A stretch of DNA of 64,000 nt from Eutreptiella sp. 'Long Island Sound 2002' (taxonomy: Eukaryota; Euglenozoa; Euglenophyceae; Eutreptiales; Eutreptiaceae): positions 140,775,596 to 140,839,595 of the forward strand of contig OZ038381.1 of the NCBI GenBank assembly GCA_964036045.1. The letters run 5' to 3'. The translations under genes and the position numbers were made by a program. Within the stretch, counting starts at the first letter, position 1; each line of letters starts with the position of its first letter. Below, piece after piece: positions 44,841-56,504 of the stretch. The notes under the pieces are model-generated. The model saw only the letters and a list, made by a program, of their open reading frames with translations. It ran no database searches and had not been told where the DNA came from.

Positions 44841-45671
44841 CAGTCTTTGTGTAAGGTTGTGGCGCTTCAGTAATCAGGCGGCTGTGGCACCTCAGTAATC
44901 AGCCTAGCGGACCTGGAGGTCCTGACAAGTGGCACCGTGTCAGGACACTCAGTGCAGTCAGTGAAGTGTGCTGATGGTCTGTAGCCAATGTGAAGGGTGG
45001 GGATGGGGAGATACTCAAAGTGCATTGTGTGGTCTGAATCCTAATAGGATGTCTGTTTTTTCTTTCATCGGATTATGATTCTCCGTGAAAAAAAAGCAAT
45101 ACTACAATCAGTCTCTGAGCAAGTGTGCACGAGTTCAAAGGCAAAGGTACCGTTGTTTTTGACCGCACGGAGAAATGAAAAGAAACAATTAAAAAAAGAA
45201 TACGAAAAGCTGAAAAACTGCAGAGGCAAATGAAAGCAAACACATTGATAAAATAAAAGCATAGATAAAAAAACATGTTGGCACTTTACAAAAAAAACAG
45301 CTAAAAAACACATTTGCAATTCACAAAAAAAACTAAAGGTTGTTGCATTGTAATGCCAAAGGTGGTGCAGTTAAGAACATTTTGGCAAAGAAGAAGGAAG
45401 CATTGCAAACAGTTATGAGAAGTACGAAACATTTTCTAAAAAAAGAGAACAGTTTTGAAAAGTTTTGGTAATTTTCAAAGTATTTGGTAATATTTCATTG
45501 TCCAAAACTTAGCTACGAGCATTCTGATCTTCTCTTAAAAAAGAAGCCTCGTATGAAGTTTTAGTGACAAAATTGGCAGTTTGAGGCCTACTTGGTCTAA
45601 AATTTTCGTGCTGAAACGGGAAAAAATGGCAAGGTGGCTGAATTTAAAGTCAATGAAATTGTTGCCTGCCC
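44841..45671 (+). other. AT-rich 3' part of the TA-flanked transposon
   Basis: A- and T-rich noncoding sequence to the right terminal repeat. A short GTGGC-CTCAGTAATCAG direct repeat sits near 44860-44905. No ORF is supported. Confidence 0.5.
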
Positions 45672-45689
45672 TATATACTTCCGGCACTG

Positions 45690-46640
45690 CCACCCCCCCT
45701 CATTCCCCTAATCTAGTGGGAGTGGCTTTTCCTTGACGTGAGGCACCAGGGCACCAACCTCTGGGGCTGCCTCTTCCTTATCTTCCTGCTTACATGCAAG
45801 CATTTTCTCTTCCTTTGGCGCTGCACCAGGCTTTTCAATCTCATCTTGGCCAACAGGTGTTGCACGAACGTCCTCCCCCATCTCCTTTTGCTCTTGAGGC
45901 ACCTCCAGTTGGGCAGACACAGGAACCACCATGTCACTCTCCTATGGCTGTGGGAGAACACCTGGCACATCCTGCGAGGCAAGCACAGTAACCCCATTGT
46001 CACTGTCCTTTTCCTCTTCACGCGAAGAAGGCAGTCACAGATTCCTCTCCGCTCCCGGCGCGCCACTGACGTCCTTCTCTCCAAGTGGACTGTACGACAG
46101 AGATTGTTCTAACGTCTTCTTGGCCTCTTCATCGATCGCCTCATTTTTTCGGTGCATTGTACATTCAATGTCTCCACGGCAGCGTGTAGATTACTGAAGC
46201 TTGTGCTGTCTCTAACTGCAATAACTGGCTAGGTTGTCCCAGCGGCATGGCCCTCCTTCTTCTATTGAGGCGGAAAAAACACCAACTCTTCTCCCTTCTT
46301 TGCCCGGGGGGTTTGCTTCGTAGCCTTCTCTGGGGTACTAATTGCCAGATGCTGTTCATCATGACGACCATCAACAATAACCCAACGAATTAGCGTGTTG
46401 GCCGCCCATCCAAAACGCTGCCGCAACTGTTTCTCCATGTGTTTAACCACCAGTCCTTGGTGTTGTGCGTGATCCAAGCTCTGCAAAAATGGAAACAAAG
46501 TGAAACTGCGGTTTACGGGGTTCAGATGTGCAGTTGAATTGCACTTCACCGGTTCAACCGGGCACACCTCCAGGGCTGACGCATGTGCCGATTCTGCCCT
46601 GATCTTTTTGTCCGCATCCTCATCCTTTGATCCTGCAAGC
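45690..46640 (-). pseudogene. Gene B relic (exons 3-4)
   Basis: Minus strand. Includes the block matching IRAESAHASALEV, the intron donor GAG|GTGTGC with CGGTTGAACCGG, acceptor TTTTTGCAG, then QLRQRFGWAANTLIRWVIVDG, and the acidic C-terminus ending PHVKEKPLPLD at a stop (45708). Lacks one of the two 93-bp units. Shows the ancestral frame before the loss seen near 40743 in the plus copy. Confidence 0.8.
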
Positions 46641-47433
46641 CGATGAAGCACACGACATTAAACTTGTAGCATGTACATGAGTGGAAAGAATAGTAAATCG
46701 GCGAGATGAAATAGAAGCCCCTTGCATCATGTCTTGGTAACACGAGAAAAAACAGTTTTGTAGAATTTGGGTCATCTAGTTAAGGTTAAAAAATTAAAGC
46801 ATTTCGTAGTAGATTCCCTTGCTAAGAAGCAAGTTGCCAAATGAATTCACTGGTAGTAACAAACATCATGTTACGTCATAGGCAGTGACACAGATTTAAG
46901 AAGGAGAACAGTAAATAATTGCAATGTATTTTACTTTATTGCTTGGGTGCTTTGTTGTAAAAAGCAACTGGACCATCAAAAGAAAAACATAGATATTGTA
47001 TTGAACATTGGCTCATCATTTAACTGCTACAAGACACAACACGTAAGAGTTAGAAACGTTAAGACAACTAAAAATGGTAAAAATTAGCCTATGGCCAAAT
47101 AATAGAACCATCGTTGCAAAACGGGGAAGCAGTTTGGCTTCACCACGAGTGACACTATTAAGGGCACTGCACAAGGTGACACAGGGCCGGATGTCAAATG
47201 ATTTTTAACAATTGGCAAACAGTGCCAAAATTGCTGTGACCACCCTTATATTTCACAGATTTATGCATTTTGAATTATGATGCTGAGATAGCCGTAAAAT
47301 CGCAGCAGATCTTCTATTTTCAAAATATCGCCAAGTCGCGCGTCGCCCTATGAGAGGGGGTTGGATTTAGCGGGAATTAGCTTTCTCAAATTCCTCCCTG
47401 TGCCTAATTTTCGCGGAGCGAAAGCGAGCCAAA
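46641..47433. other. No gene recognised
   Basis: AT-rich intergenic sequence upstream of the four-exon gene. The last 100 bp is richer in G and C and probably holds the promoter, but no clear TATA box is seen. Confidence 0.4.
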
Positions 47434-48784
47434 ATGTCCAAGGCCAAGTTTGAGGTACCAAATATTGCAATGGGACAGATTCAGATCAACGGGTCAGTGA
47501 TTGACGATTATTGCGGTTCTCAGGGAAAGATGGATGCTGGAGACGAGGACGAAAGTTCCAGTGATGAGGAGGATGGGGCTGTTGAGACGGAGTTTGCAGA
47601 AGCACGTATGAAGTGGATCTGCGCAAAATGCTTCACTTTTGTGTAGCAAGCCTAAGGGCCGGTCATCTGGGCGTGATACTTTTGTCCCACTGCGGACAGA
47701 CCACACAACGTCCCACCAGCTGTTCCCCTGTCCTTTGCATCCTGCATGCGCAAGTTGTGGCATCCTGCTTGCGCAGTATGTGCACTGAAAAGTGAATTTG
47801 GGGGTAGTACGGTGCAGTGCCGTGGGGACAAAGATGCAATACCGGGACCAGGGTGTGGGTCTTGCTCCCTGTGTAGCCCCACAACCAGTCACCGAGACGC
47901 CAGCACCGCCGCCTTCCAAACCACCTGCCAAACTGGAAGACTCGGACGAAGATGAGCCGGAGGAACCCAAACAAGTTGCCAATGCTCTGGCAGAGATTTC
48001 TTTGAAACCCAAAGCTGGCCGTTCAGGTGTGCGCTTGCAAACCGTCCAACGTCAAGTAAATTCAGCATACCAAGTAGAGAGCGAGTGAAACGAAGCCATG
48101 TTCCCTTATTTCTAGCGCAAGGACTGCTCTTCAAAAATACTACCGGCAATGACGTCACGCCCATGACAGCTCCGAGTTACGGCGATGCGGTATGTGTTTG
48201 CGAGCTGTATGCCTTGTGCTGCAAACACTGTATTACGCCATCCAGGTGTCGTGGGCTCACCAAAGCCTGGTACCGTCAAGCCGTTCGCGTATTCAAATCT
48301 TAACTTTGCCTGTGACTTGATCTCGCCGAAAATGGCCAGCCTATCCCCCTCATTTACCCCCCGATGTCAGGCATTTTCGGACGTAGAGCGCCAGTGCCAA
48401 AGAAATCAAAAGCGGTTGATCTGCGAGAATTTGACGCGACCTCTGTGCCGTTTTTTGTGTGGCGAGGTGATTTTGCACGCTTGAACCTCAACTGTCTGAA
48501 AGCGTCCCTCCCTGTCTTGCGGCCACTGAAACATTTAAGTGCTTGCTAAACCTTCAGCGAAGTTTGGATTTTTGTCCATGGGTGAAAATTCTTTGTTCTT
48601 GTGGTTTGCTTCGGGGGCGCCGGACTTTGGCTAGACTTGGCTCTCCCTCCCTGCAGTCGTTTTGACCTTTCACCTCCCTTTTTTCTTTCAGGAATGGGGA
48701 CGTGAGAACAATGACCCTGCTACTGCAGATGTTGCACTCTCTGCTCTTGCGCGAAGGCCTGGGACTGCCCCCAAGAAGAAGTAG
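47434..48784 (+). CDS. Four-exon gene for a 166-aa acidic protein of unknown function
   Basis: Exons 47434-47605, 47877-48026, 48371-48456 and 48692-48784. All introns are GT...AG (GTATGA...GTGTAG, GTGTGC...GTCAG, GTGTGG...TTTCAG) and phases match at each joint (1, 1, 0), giving one open 501-bp CDS. The protein starts MSKAKFEVPNIAMGQIQING, has two acidic Ser/Asp/Glu stretches flanking a Pro-rich segment, then LAEISLKPKAGRSGIFGRR, a basic patch PVPKKSKAVDL, and ends in an Ala-rich helix and PKKK, possibly nuclear. No domain recognised. The start has purines before ATG (GCCAAAATG). The only good host-gene candidate here. Confidence 0.6.
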
Positions 48785-50583
48785 GAGTGCAGAGGCACCT
48801 TTGCTCCTCCCGGAGAGCAGTACTGCATGCGGCACCAGCTACGTTTGGGACGGGGGGCGATTCCTGAGACCACATCCATGGATCACAACTGATCAACCTT
48901 TGTCGGCTGAAACTCCACAATCGATCCAGCAGTGCAGAGAAAAAGTCTTTGGCGAAGGCACCGTCTGCAAAGGACGTGTAGGGCAAATATCCCAGCTTGC
49001 TTATTTACAGGATTCGCCTGCAGTGGGAAGTTTTGTGGTTGTAACTTGAGCAGTCAGAAAAAGACCTGATGTTCCGGTTACCTTTTCGTTGCAGGCACAA
49101 GCACTTTTGTTGCTGGTCTGCTGCGCGTTTCTTGTTTCCAGTTCTCCCTGAATTAGGTTTTGACCCCCCCCCCCTTTGCCCTTTAGTCCCCTGCCCAGGG
49201 CAGTCCAGATCCATGATCGTTCAACATCGACGACAGGTCCTCGGCATTCGTACTGCAATGTTTTGGATACTGCTGGTGCTTGTAGCTGACATCTCCCATT
49301 TCGCAGCAGTGAGTCGCAGCGAATTGCCACCAACAGTTTGCAAGACAACCACACTGTTGGAGGGTATCCACCTTGTGCTTCCTCCGGAAGAATTCTTTTG
49401 GGTGGGGCTGCAGTGTTTGTTTGACACTCTTCTGGGAGGGAAAGTAGTGGGCCAAAGATTTGATATATGCTTTATAGAACAGGTGTGTCCCCTGATCACT
49501 ACAAAAATGCTGCTGGCAGCCGCTATGCCTTGAAGAGTCACTGTTCAACCGTTGCACTGGGCCTCGTATAACCGTCTAACCTCCAATTTTGGCACCACTG
49601 CGGTGAGGCGTTTTGTGTAGTTTTGTACAACAGTATTCCCCGTGTTTCTGCACCACCAATTGTGTTTTCAGCTACTTTGGCTCCAAAAGTTAAAGTGTAA
49701 TTCTGCACACAACTCACCCACTGTTTGATTGTGCATGTGGTCAGGTTGTATGGATGTCCTTTGATTTGACCCTATTTTCACCCCAACAGTGGTGTGGCAG
49801 CAGCAGTGTAGAATGTGTGGTGTACAGGATGGTTGCAGGTTTGTTCCTGAGAGCAATTAATTTCTTGAGTAAAATGCTGAGCCGGAGATATAGTATGAAT
49901 TAATTTCTGACTCGTCCAAGCTGCGCGCAATCCCACCCCAGCAGGAGATGGCAGAATCTGAAGGAGTGAAGTCATGCTACCAAGTGCTGTAAGACTGACG
50001 TCAAGTGCACTGCCACTGGCAACCTGATTTCTGTTTGCATTGCCCTCAAAAGAGGGGGTGTTGCGGTCTCAGTTTCTTTGGAAGTTTGCACTGCGGGGAT
50101 CAAGTCATGTGGGGTAACGAGCAAGGTTTTACACCCCTGTTTGTGGCCTGGGGACCAAAGGGTTTCTAGCAACCAGCAGCAGCAGGGGGGAATCAAAATA
50201 TGCCCAGTAGCTGAGGGAAAACGTATTTTTCATTTTAGAACTGTCGTTTTCTAGCCACGGTAGAAAATAGGAATCCGGCAAAAAGTAAGACATCCACATT
50301 TCATTTTAGGAACAATAAAAAAGAAATGAGTTATGTTTGTGTTTTTTCTGCAAAAATGGGGCGGCATTGTTTTGTGGCTTTGAGGGATGCTTTTGTGCAC
50401 AATGCCCACACCCTGTTTTTTGTTTGCTCTTTCAACGTTTTGGGGCATCATCTCGATTTTTGCTACACCTGAGTGTATGTGCTGCCAAATGACATTGTTC
50501 TATAAAGTATTTCGTGATACAACAGGGGTTGGCAGGTTGGGTTCAGTGTTTTCGATTGAGATATCTATGACATAGCATAGGAA
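48785..50583. other. No gene recognised
   Basis: Moderate-composition sequence after the four-exon gene. A 155-codon ORF (49069-49533, plus) has irregular composition and no support. The first part may be 3' UTR. Confidence 0.4.
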
Positions 50584-51844
50584 ATGCAGCTTGGTCAATC
50601 GTGTGCAATTTGGCAAACTGAATATATGATCTCATTTTGCTCATCTTTGGAGAGGTCAATGCGGAAGGGGGCATGCATGTATGGCAAAGTTTATTTGCAC
50701 AAAGGCAACATGGCAGTAGCCATTGAGGAATGTTCATGTGTCATCGAAAAACATGCTGGTACACATATGACAGGAGACATGTGTCATGGCCATACTCAAA
50801 GTTTGCCATTGGGAATTTTACGTTATCGGTGGTATATCAGCGCGTCACGGAAACATTGTTGACCGCACTGGCATGTTTAAGGTTTCCAATTTTTTCTGCT
50901 TCAATCAGCCGGGTTTGTAAATGGTTTAGTCAACAACAAGTTTTTTGCAATGTCATATATTTTCATCATTTTCATCTTCCGTTGTTCAAGGTGGTGCACA
51001 AACAGGGTATGTACATGAATTACACCGGTGAGCGGATTTCGCACCCAGGGTGCATTGAAGGATTCCATTGGCGGATAGCAGGGTTTACAATGAATGTTTG
51101 AAGTTTTGTATTTCACGTGGTTGGTGAGAGAAAATCTTTGAGGTAGAAATATTGTTACAAGAAATGGGTATCAACGAAAAAAAGGTGCAAAACAAGTTAA
51201 CTCGTCAAAGGAAAAAAGAAAATGTAGAATTCCGGATGCGGATGCTCATCAGGAGCAGAAAGCGGGAACAAGCAATCATCTTCTTTTGTTCATTTAAGAG
51301 TGTTTTCCATTTTGTCAACTTTGGAAAATTAGTTGCTCTTTCACCTTTACATGAAATTTGCAAGTTGTTTTCAAAAAAGAAATAAAGTCGACGGGCACAA
51401 ATATTAAATGCGCGGGTAGACATGTGAAAAAAAAACAGAAATAGTTTGTTGAACTTGGAGGAAGTCGTGTCTAGAGGTTATAGCTCCATCTGTAGATGAT
51501 GCACAAATTGTTGTATGCTACATGTACCACCGTATCCGGAGGGAAAAAAACCAGCAATGATTACAGCACATTTCGCAAAGTCAACACACTTCAAAGTGAA
51601 AGGTGTGCAATGTTGCGACATTGAAGACCATTGCAGACCAAGTGTCTTGACTTTTGAGGGCGGAAATAACATTCCAAAAGCAAGAAATGCCTCATTCATT
51701 GTATTGAAAAGCACAGAGGAATACCGTAGATTGTTTGACTCTGGAGAGCCAAATTCTGCTTGCCGGGTGGGGGATATTCGCCTCTGCAAGGCCATGATGT
51801 TCCCCACTGTCTTGTATTACGAAATGGATCATGAAAACAAATGA
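50584..51844 (+). pseudogene. Scattered coding-like fragments, unknown
   Basis: Three readings look more protein-like than background: 50584-50760 (...EYMISFCSSLERSMRKGACMY...), about 50990-51101 (VVHKQGMYMNYTGERISHPG) and 51515-51844 (109 aa, ...CRPSVLTFEGGNNIPKARNA..., ...LCKAMMFPTVLYYEMDHENK). They could be exons of one gene or remnants of an old element. I cannot join them by convincing splice sites. Confidence 0.25.
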
Positions 51845-52439
51845 AGAAATGTAGATGACTAAGGAGTAAAACCTTTGCCCGAACAATAGTAGCTCATTTT
51901 GTAGCAATGTATGCATAAATGCAACCTCATCATCCTTTGGTTTTATATACGCACAAGCATCAATCGACAACCGTTGCGAAATCTTATTAACATCTGCCGA
52001 TAGGATTCAAAAAGCCATCTTGAAACGCAATGTGTTGGTTCATAGCATCGCCAGCACTGTTGGATTCAGCACGCTGTCTTCATTTGCCAAAACTTGTCGG
52101 ACTTTGAAATGCTGAGCATGATGTTGTTTTTATTATGCATTGCGGCTGCGCCCTGGCGAGCATTATTCCAAGCGGCCTAATCGGGGGCCGGAGCGTTCAC
52201 GGCGAACTGAAGTCCAAAGCAATAACGGAGTATTGCAACAATAGTATAAGAATCTGTTCGTGTCCTCATTTGGGCTCATTGTGATCTTATATGAGAATCA
52301 TGTTCTTTGTATGCCCATTCACTCTCCGACAATGAAGGTAACATTTGTGTTAACGCATAGAAATTGGCAAGAGTTGGTCCAGCCCAATATAAGCGTCGAG
52401 CAAGGTGAACCTTTAGCGGTAAACACATCCGATGGAAGG
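51845..52439. other. No gene recognised
   Basis: AT-rich sequence with short ORFs only. Confidence 0.4.
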
Positions 52440-52930
52440 AACCAAAAGGAGCTACCATGTCTTTCTTGGCGCCCTGGGCTAGGCAACAACACCAGTGCAT
52501 AATTTGCACCTACCTAAAGCAAACTTTTAGCTTATTGTGTGTGGTATTGCTTTACTTAAAGCACATTCTTATCAATAGGACAATTTTCTTGGCCCTTAGG
52601 GTTATGAGCCTTAAAACTCCATCAAAATTCGCTCTAACAATTCCTAAGACCGGAGGCATCATCTTTTCGTGTCGATATAGACACAAACTAAGTGGGCACC
52701 CCATGTCTTTTCCATTATCACTTAGTCCTAGTGGTTTCTGACCCGAGAACCTAGATACTTTTGGTTTCTACTTACGTATTGTGGTTCTAGTTCGCAATTG
52801 TACGTGCGCTCGGTTCCTTAGCCAAGCCGGCCGAGCCTATCCTATGTTTGGCCCAACCTACCTTCCCGAAATCGCTAACCAACATTCTACTCAGCTAAAC
52901 AGTGCACATCGACCCCTAATGTCACTTTCT
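52440..52930 (+). repeat. Diverged direct repeat, copy 1
   Basis: Shares an ordered series of words with 53755-54225: ACCATGTCTTTCTTGG, AGGGTTATRGCC, a CCTAGTGGTYTC word, then CAAGCCNNNNNNNCCTATCCT and AGTGCACAT. Identity is low (roughly 60 percent by eye). Could be old LTRs or a dispersed short element. Confidence 0.5.
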
Positions 52931-52944
52931 TTTACTAAAACGCT

Positions 52945-53620
52945 TTGTCTTTTGCAACTCATGTGTGCCACGAACTAACATTGGCTATACATTTTGTAGA
53001 GCCCTTTCGTGTACCCTTGATTTTTATTGAAACTATTCAGTTCCGGCTTGGTAGTGTCACCGGTGTTTGGTGTACTTGCTGGCTCTTTGAAAGCAAGAGC
53101 GTTGAAAGAAAAAAAGTCATGTCCAATCTTGGAGGGGTGGAAAAAGCTGTTTTCCTACCAGAGTCTTATTCGTCAAACTATCTTTTGACCAACGCTCAGC
53201 TTCGAGACTATTCCAGCAATAACTGCAAAGATTGCAAATCGACTACTCACAGAGAGCAAACACGTAGAACTACGAACAGTAATTGCAATGAAGCAATTGC
53301 CACCACGTGGGACAAAAAGCTTCGGGTCTGACCACACCGATAAAAGCAGCTCCCTAGAAAGCATTGACATGGCGGAAGAAGTAGTCGAAAACGATGCAGA
53401 GCATGCCATAACCACTGCCACTGGCGAACATCTTAATCTTCCGGTACTTGGGATTCTCAAATAGGCGTTTCTGCTTGTACAGCAGAATGGCAAACGTAAA
53501 GCTCCCTTCTTGTTGTGGCCGTAGTTGCATTTTCGCGTCAAAACTGGTGTGTTCCGGCTAAAAACAACCGATGAAATGCAATTTTCGGCCGAGACACTTC
53601 GTGGATGACGTATTGTCGAG
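52945..53620 (+). pseudogene. Degenerate coding-like stretch between the repeats
   Basis: Shifting frames give readable text: AVFLPESYSSNYLLTNAQL (about 53145-53205), then in another frame AKIANRLLTESKHVELRTVI and SSSLESIDMAEEVVENDAEH up to a stop near 53464. This looks like one former ORF with indels. Product not recognised. Confidence 0.35.
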
Positions 53621-53754
53621 ACTGTGAGGAGTGCTAGGGTGTGGATACGCACATCAGTGCAAAAAGAAATGTGCCACACGGCATGCTATTGAGAAACGGT
53701 GTAACGTCTCCAGGTTCCAAAAGGGCTCTGATACGAAAGCTCCTAACGGCGACG

Positions 53755-54225
53755 GAAAAAGGAGCATCAAAAGTCACTACCATGTCTTTCTTGGGGTACT
53801 TGATCCAGGCCAAGCCCCCCCTAAATCGTGGGAAGATGTTAAGATTAACACTTAATCATTTTTATCACTCTTTTGAAGCTTGAAGTACACTTTCTCAAAG
53901 TAACTAGGGTTATAGCCCTAGCCCGCCATGAAGTTCACCCCTACCACTCAAGTGAGCGGAGGTATCTTCCTTCATGGAGGTAATACCAAAATAAAGTAGG
54001 CACTTCATGCCTGCGGCGTTGTAGGTTAAGCCTAGTGGTCTCCCACCTCAAGACTTCTATACTCAATTGTTTCTATCACTTAATGTGGTTCTACGGTTTA
54101 ACTGATTCTGAATTCACTTGCTTGGCCATGCTAGCCAAGCCCTATCCTGTGTCTGCCCCAACTCCTATGCCCCATATTCCTAACGAACTCCCTTACATCC
54201 AAAAGAGTGCACATGAAGTTCTTGG
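53755..54225 (+). repeat. Diverged direct repeat, copy 2
   Basis: Second member of the pair with 52440-52930. It ends about 360 bp before the gag of the second chromovirus, so it might include that element's 5' LTR, but no matching 3' copy is seen after 61326. Confidence 0.5.
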
Positions 54226-54587
54226 TACTATCCTCGGGACCCGAGTCATGTCAATTTTCACATAAAATCATCCATTTTGTTTATAAGCCATTGGAGCACT
54301 GTATTTACATCTACATTTGTCTATATGCGGCCCCTCTTTGTTACACATGTTTCGATTGTGGAAGCATGTATCCTGCTTTGATTGATCCGGTTCCTGGACT
54401 TGCTCTACTTTAACTTTGTGTTGACTTCATTTTGACTTGGAGAAAATCAGCAAGGTTTTTTTAAAATAAAAACAAGGAACAAGCACAAGTGTGAGCAAAC
54501 CAGAAAGGTTTTCTGATAGCAGTGGAAGGCCCTAGAAGACTACAGCAGAACACGAAGAAGACCAGGAGAAACTTGTATCCCGAAGTA

Positions 54588-56501
54588 TGAAGATGTCTGT
54601 CACGGTCAGTGCCAAAACAATGCCGATCACAAGCACCAAGTCAAAGACTGATGATGTGAGCAGGGCCTTCATCTACAAGTGGGGTACCCCGCGATACTAG
54701 TCCTCTAGGACAAAATGCAGAATCAAGAGAGGCGGAAGAAATTACAGAAATACATACCGAAAGAGTCCGCCCGAGCGGTGAAGTGCCTGGCTTAACACGG
54801 GCGACCCTCAGGCCCCTCGGAGGCACCAACCCTATGGCAGCCGCCTTAGCTTCCATCGTGAGCTCAATGCCCCCATCTGAAGCTACGCCTACTCCAAGGG
54901 TCGAAGTGGCCAATTCCAAGGTGAAGGCCTGGAGAAGAGCAGCAAGGAAAGGAAAGGGGAAGGATGCACCTTTGGGAACAATGTTCGGAGCTACTTGAGG
55001 CGAGGAGAGCTTCGAGATACCTCATGGCGAAATGCACTAGTCGGTGTCGGCCTAATCATCAGAGTGGGAACCCGACTTGGTGTTTGAAGAACCTACACCT
55101 CCGGAAGAACCGAAGGAAGATGAATGCGTGAAGCCTAGCCCCAGTCCTCGGGTAGTGGTACCCGAACCCACGTGTGTGGATCGAGGTTTGTCCCCACGCA
55201 TGGCAGCCCCTAAGCTGAGTCGAGATGAGACCGCGGACCTGCTTTCCCAGGTCCCTGGTGCAAGTGATGAAGACACTGATCTGAGTGCATTGTTAGCAGC
55301 ACTCAAGACTAAACTGGGGCTCCCCGATTTGAAGAAGCCTCTACCTACGATGTCCCCTGGTGTGGAACTTTTGACTAGGGATGTGAAAAGTTGCAGAGGT
55401 ATCCGCAGCTCACCCGTTGACGGCTGTCCTAGCCCTTTCTACTCCCGTGTGAGGACTGTGCCTGTCTGTACTGTAGGAGACACCACAGAAGCGGAGATGA
55501 AGAGCTATGACCTGGCTGCGCTAGCGCCGTTAGCCACCACGCACCCCTCACCACCTTGAGGTGGAACAGGTGACCCAGCTGTACCAGGTAGAGGAAGGAA
55601 GGCCATCGCCACTGCGAACCTTCAGATCGACTCCCCGAGTTCGATCGCAAAAGACTGCCCAACCCGCTGAGGAGTTTTCCGAGTTTTTGCTCCTCACGGG
55701 TTAGCAAACTGCTGACGTCTGGACCAAATGCACGCTCATCAAAAAGTCGTGCAAAAAGAAACTCCTTCAGCGGCAATTCAAGACCGCTACGAGGAAGAGG
55801 TCCAACTGGGGCGACATCCTGAAAAAAGTGGAGCAAATGTATCCAGTCTACAAAACGGACGTGAGTGTCCGGACGGAGATTGAGGAGTCACCTCCTCTCC
55901 TCGAATTTTTCACAGCTGCCCGTATCTCACAGGTTGTGGCGCAGATGGAAGAGCTCCTGGGGCGTATGAACCCCACGTCCTATGGGCCTACAGAGCCTCA
56001 TCTGTGGCTCGTGGGGAAGATTCCTCCTCGGACCTGGGAGAACTGCACAAGACATCCGAGAGGAAATCTCGACCGCACTCTTATGATGATCTGGTCGATC
56101 TGTTGATCGAATTGGCCATGGAGAGGGGGAATGACTCCCACATGGAGAAGTATCTGCGCAAGCATCTGCGAAGGGCGACCCCTGCTGAGAAGGCACCTGG
56201 AGGGAGGTCGCCTCAACCCCACTCTAAGCCTGGGAAGGGCCGTGGTGGGCATCTGAAGCACATGACTAAGACCCCCTCCTCCCAGGGTACAGGGGCGCCT
56301 AACCTTTTCTACTGTCGTCCTAAAGACGATAAGGGTGGACCCCGCCACGCCCCTGACTGTGATGGGCCAAGTTCTTGCATGCTCCAACTCAAGCGCACGC
56401 AGAAAACCAAAGATGGTCAGGACGTGAAGCACCAGGACCATTACCGTTGCACGATAATGTGCGGATATTGCGGGAAACGGAGGCATTATGAAGATGAATG
56501 A
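54588..56501 (+). pseudogene. gag of a second, older chromovirus
   Basis: Likely start ATG 54588 (MKMSVTVSAKTMPITSTKSK). Broken readings follow: an Ala/Pro/Glu-rich part (54783-55559), a capsid part (about 55665-56010: EEFSEFLLLTG, ILKKVEQMYPVYKTDVSVRT), a shift near 56010, and a C-terminal part with a knuckle C-x2-C-x4-H-x4 (CGYCGKRRHYEDE) in which the last Cys position is TGA (56499-56501). Stops of all three kinds occur in the N-terminal part. It encodes the capsid/nucleocapsid of a Ty3/gypsy element and is not functional. Confidence 0.75.
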
Positions 56502-56504
56502 GGC

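Larger units (their letters stand above)
43156..45671 (+). mobile_element. TA-flanked DNA transposon, 2516 bp
   Basis: Left end GGACAAGCAAGGATTTCA and reversed right end GGGCAGGCAACAATTTCA are imperfect terminal inverted repeats (14 of 18 matching). TA lies outside both (43154-43155 and 45672-45673). Position is confirmed by comparison with the uninterrupted copy, where the flanks lie about 25 bp apart (41107/41131). TA targets and the transposase type point to the Tc1/mariner/pogo group. Confidence 0.8.
42535..46640 (-). mobile_element. Decayed inverted partial copy of the multi-gene element
   Basis: On the minus strand, 46640 to about 45680 matches gene B exons 3-4 (with intron 3), and 43152 to about 42535 matches the oxygenase-like region and the GGTTGAACC cluster. 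The two parts are separated by the TA-flanked transposon 43156-45671. It lies tail to tail with the intact copy, about 780 bp apart. It has stops, indels and drift throughout. Confidence 0.8.

Noticed and set aside
49069-49533. 155-codon plus-strand ORF
   Set aside because: Irregular composition, no splice or repeat support, overlaps an equally long antisense ORF.
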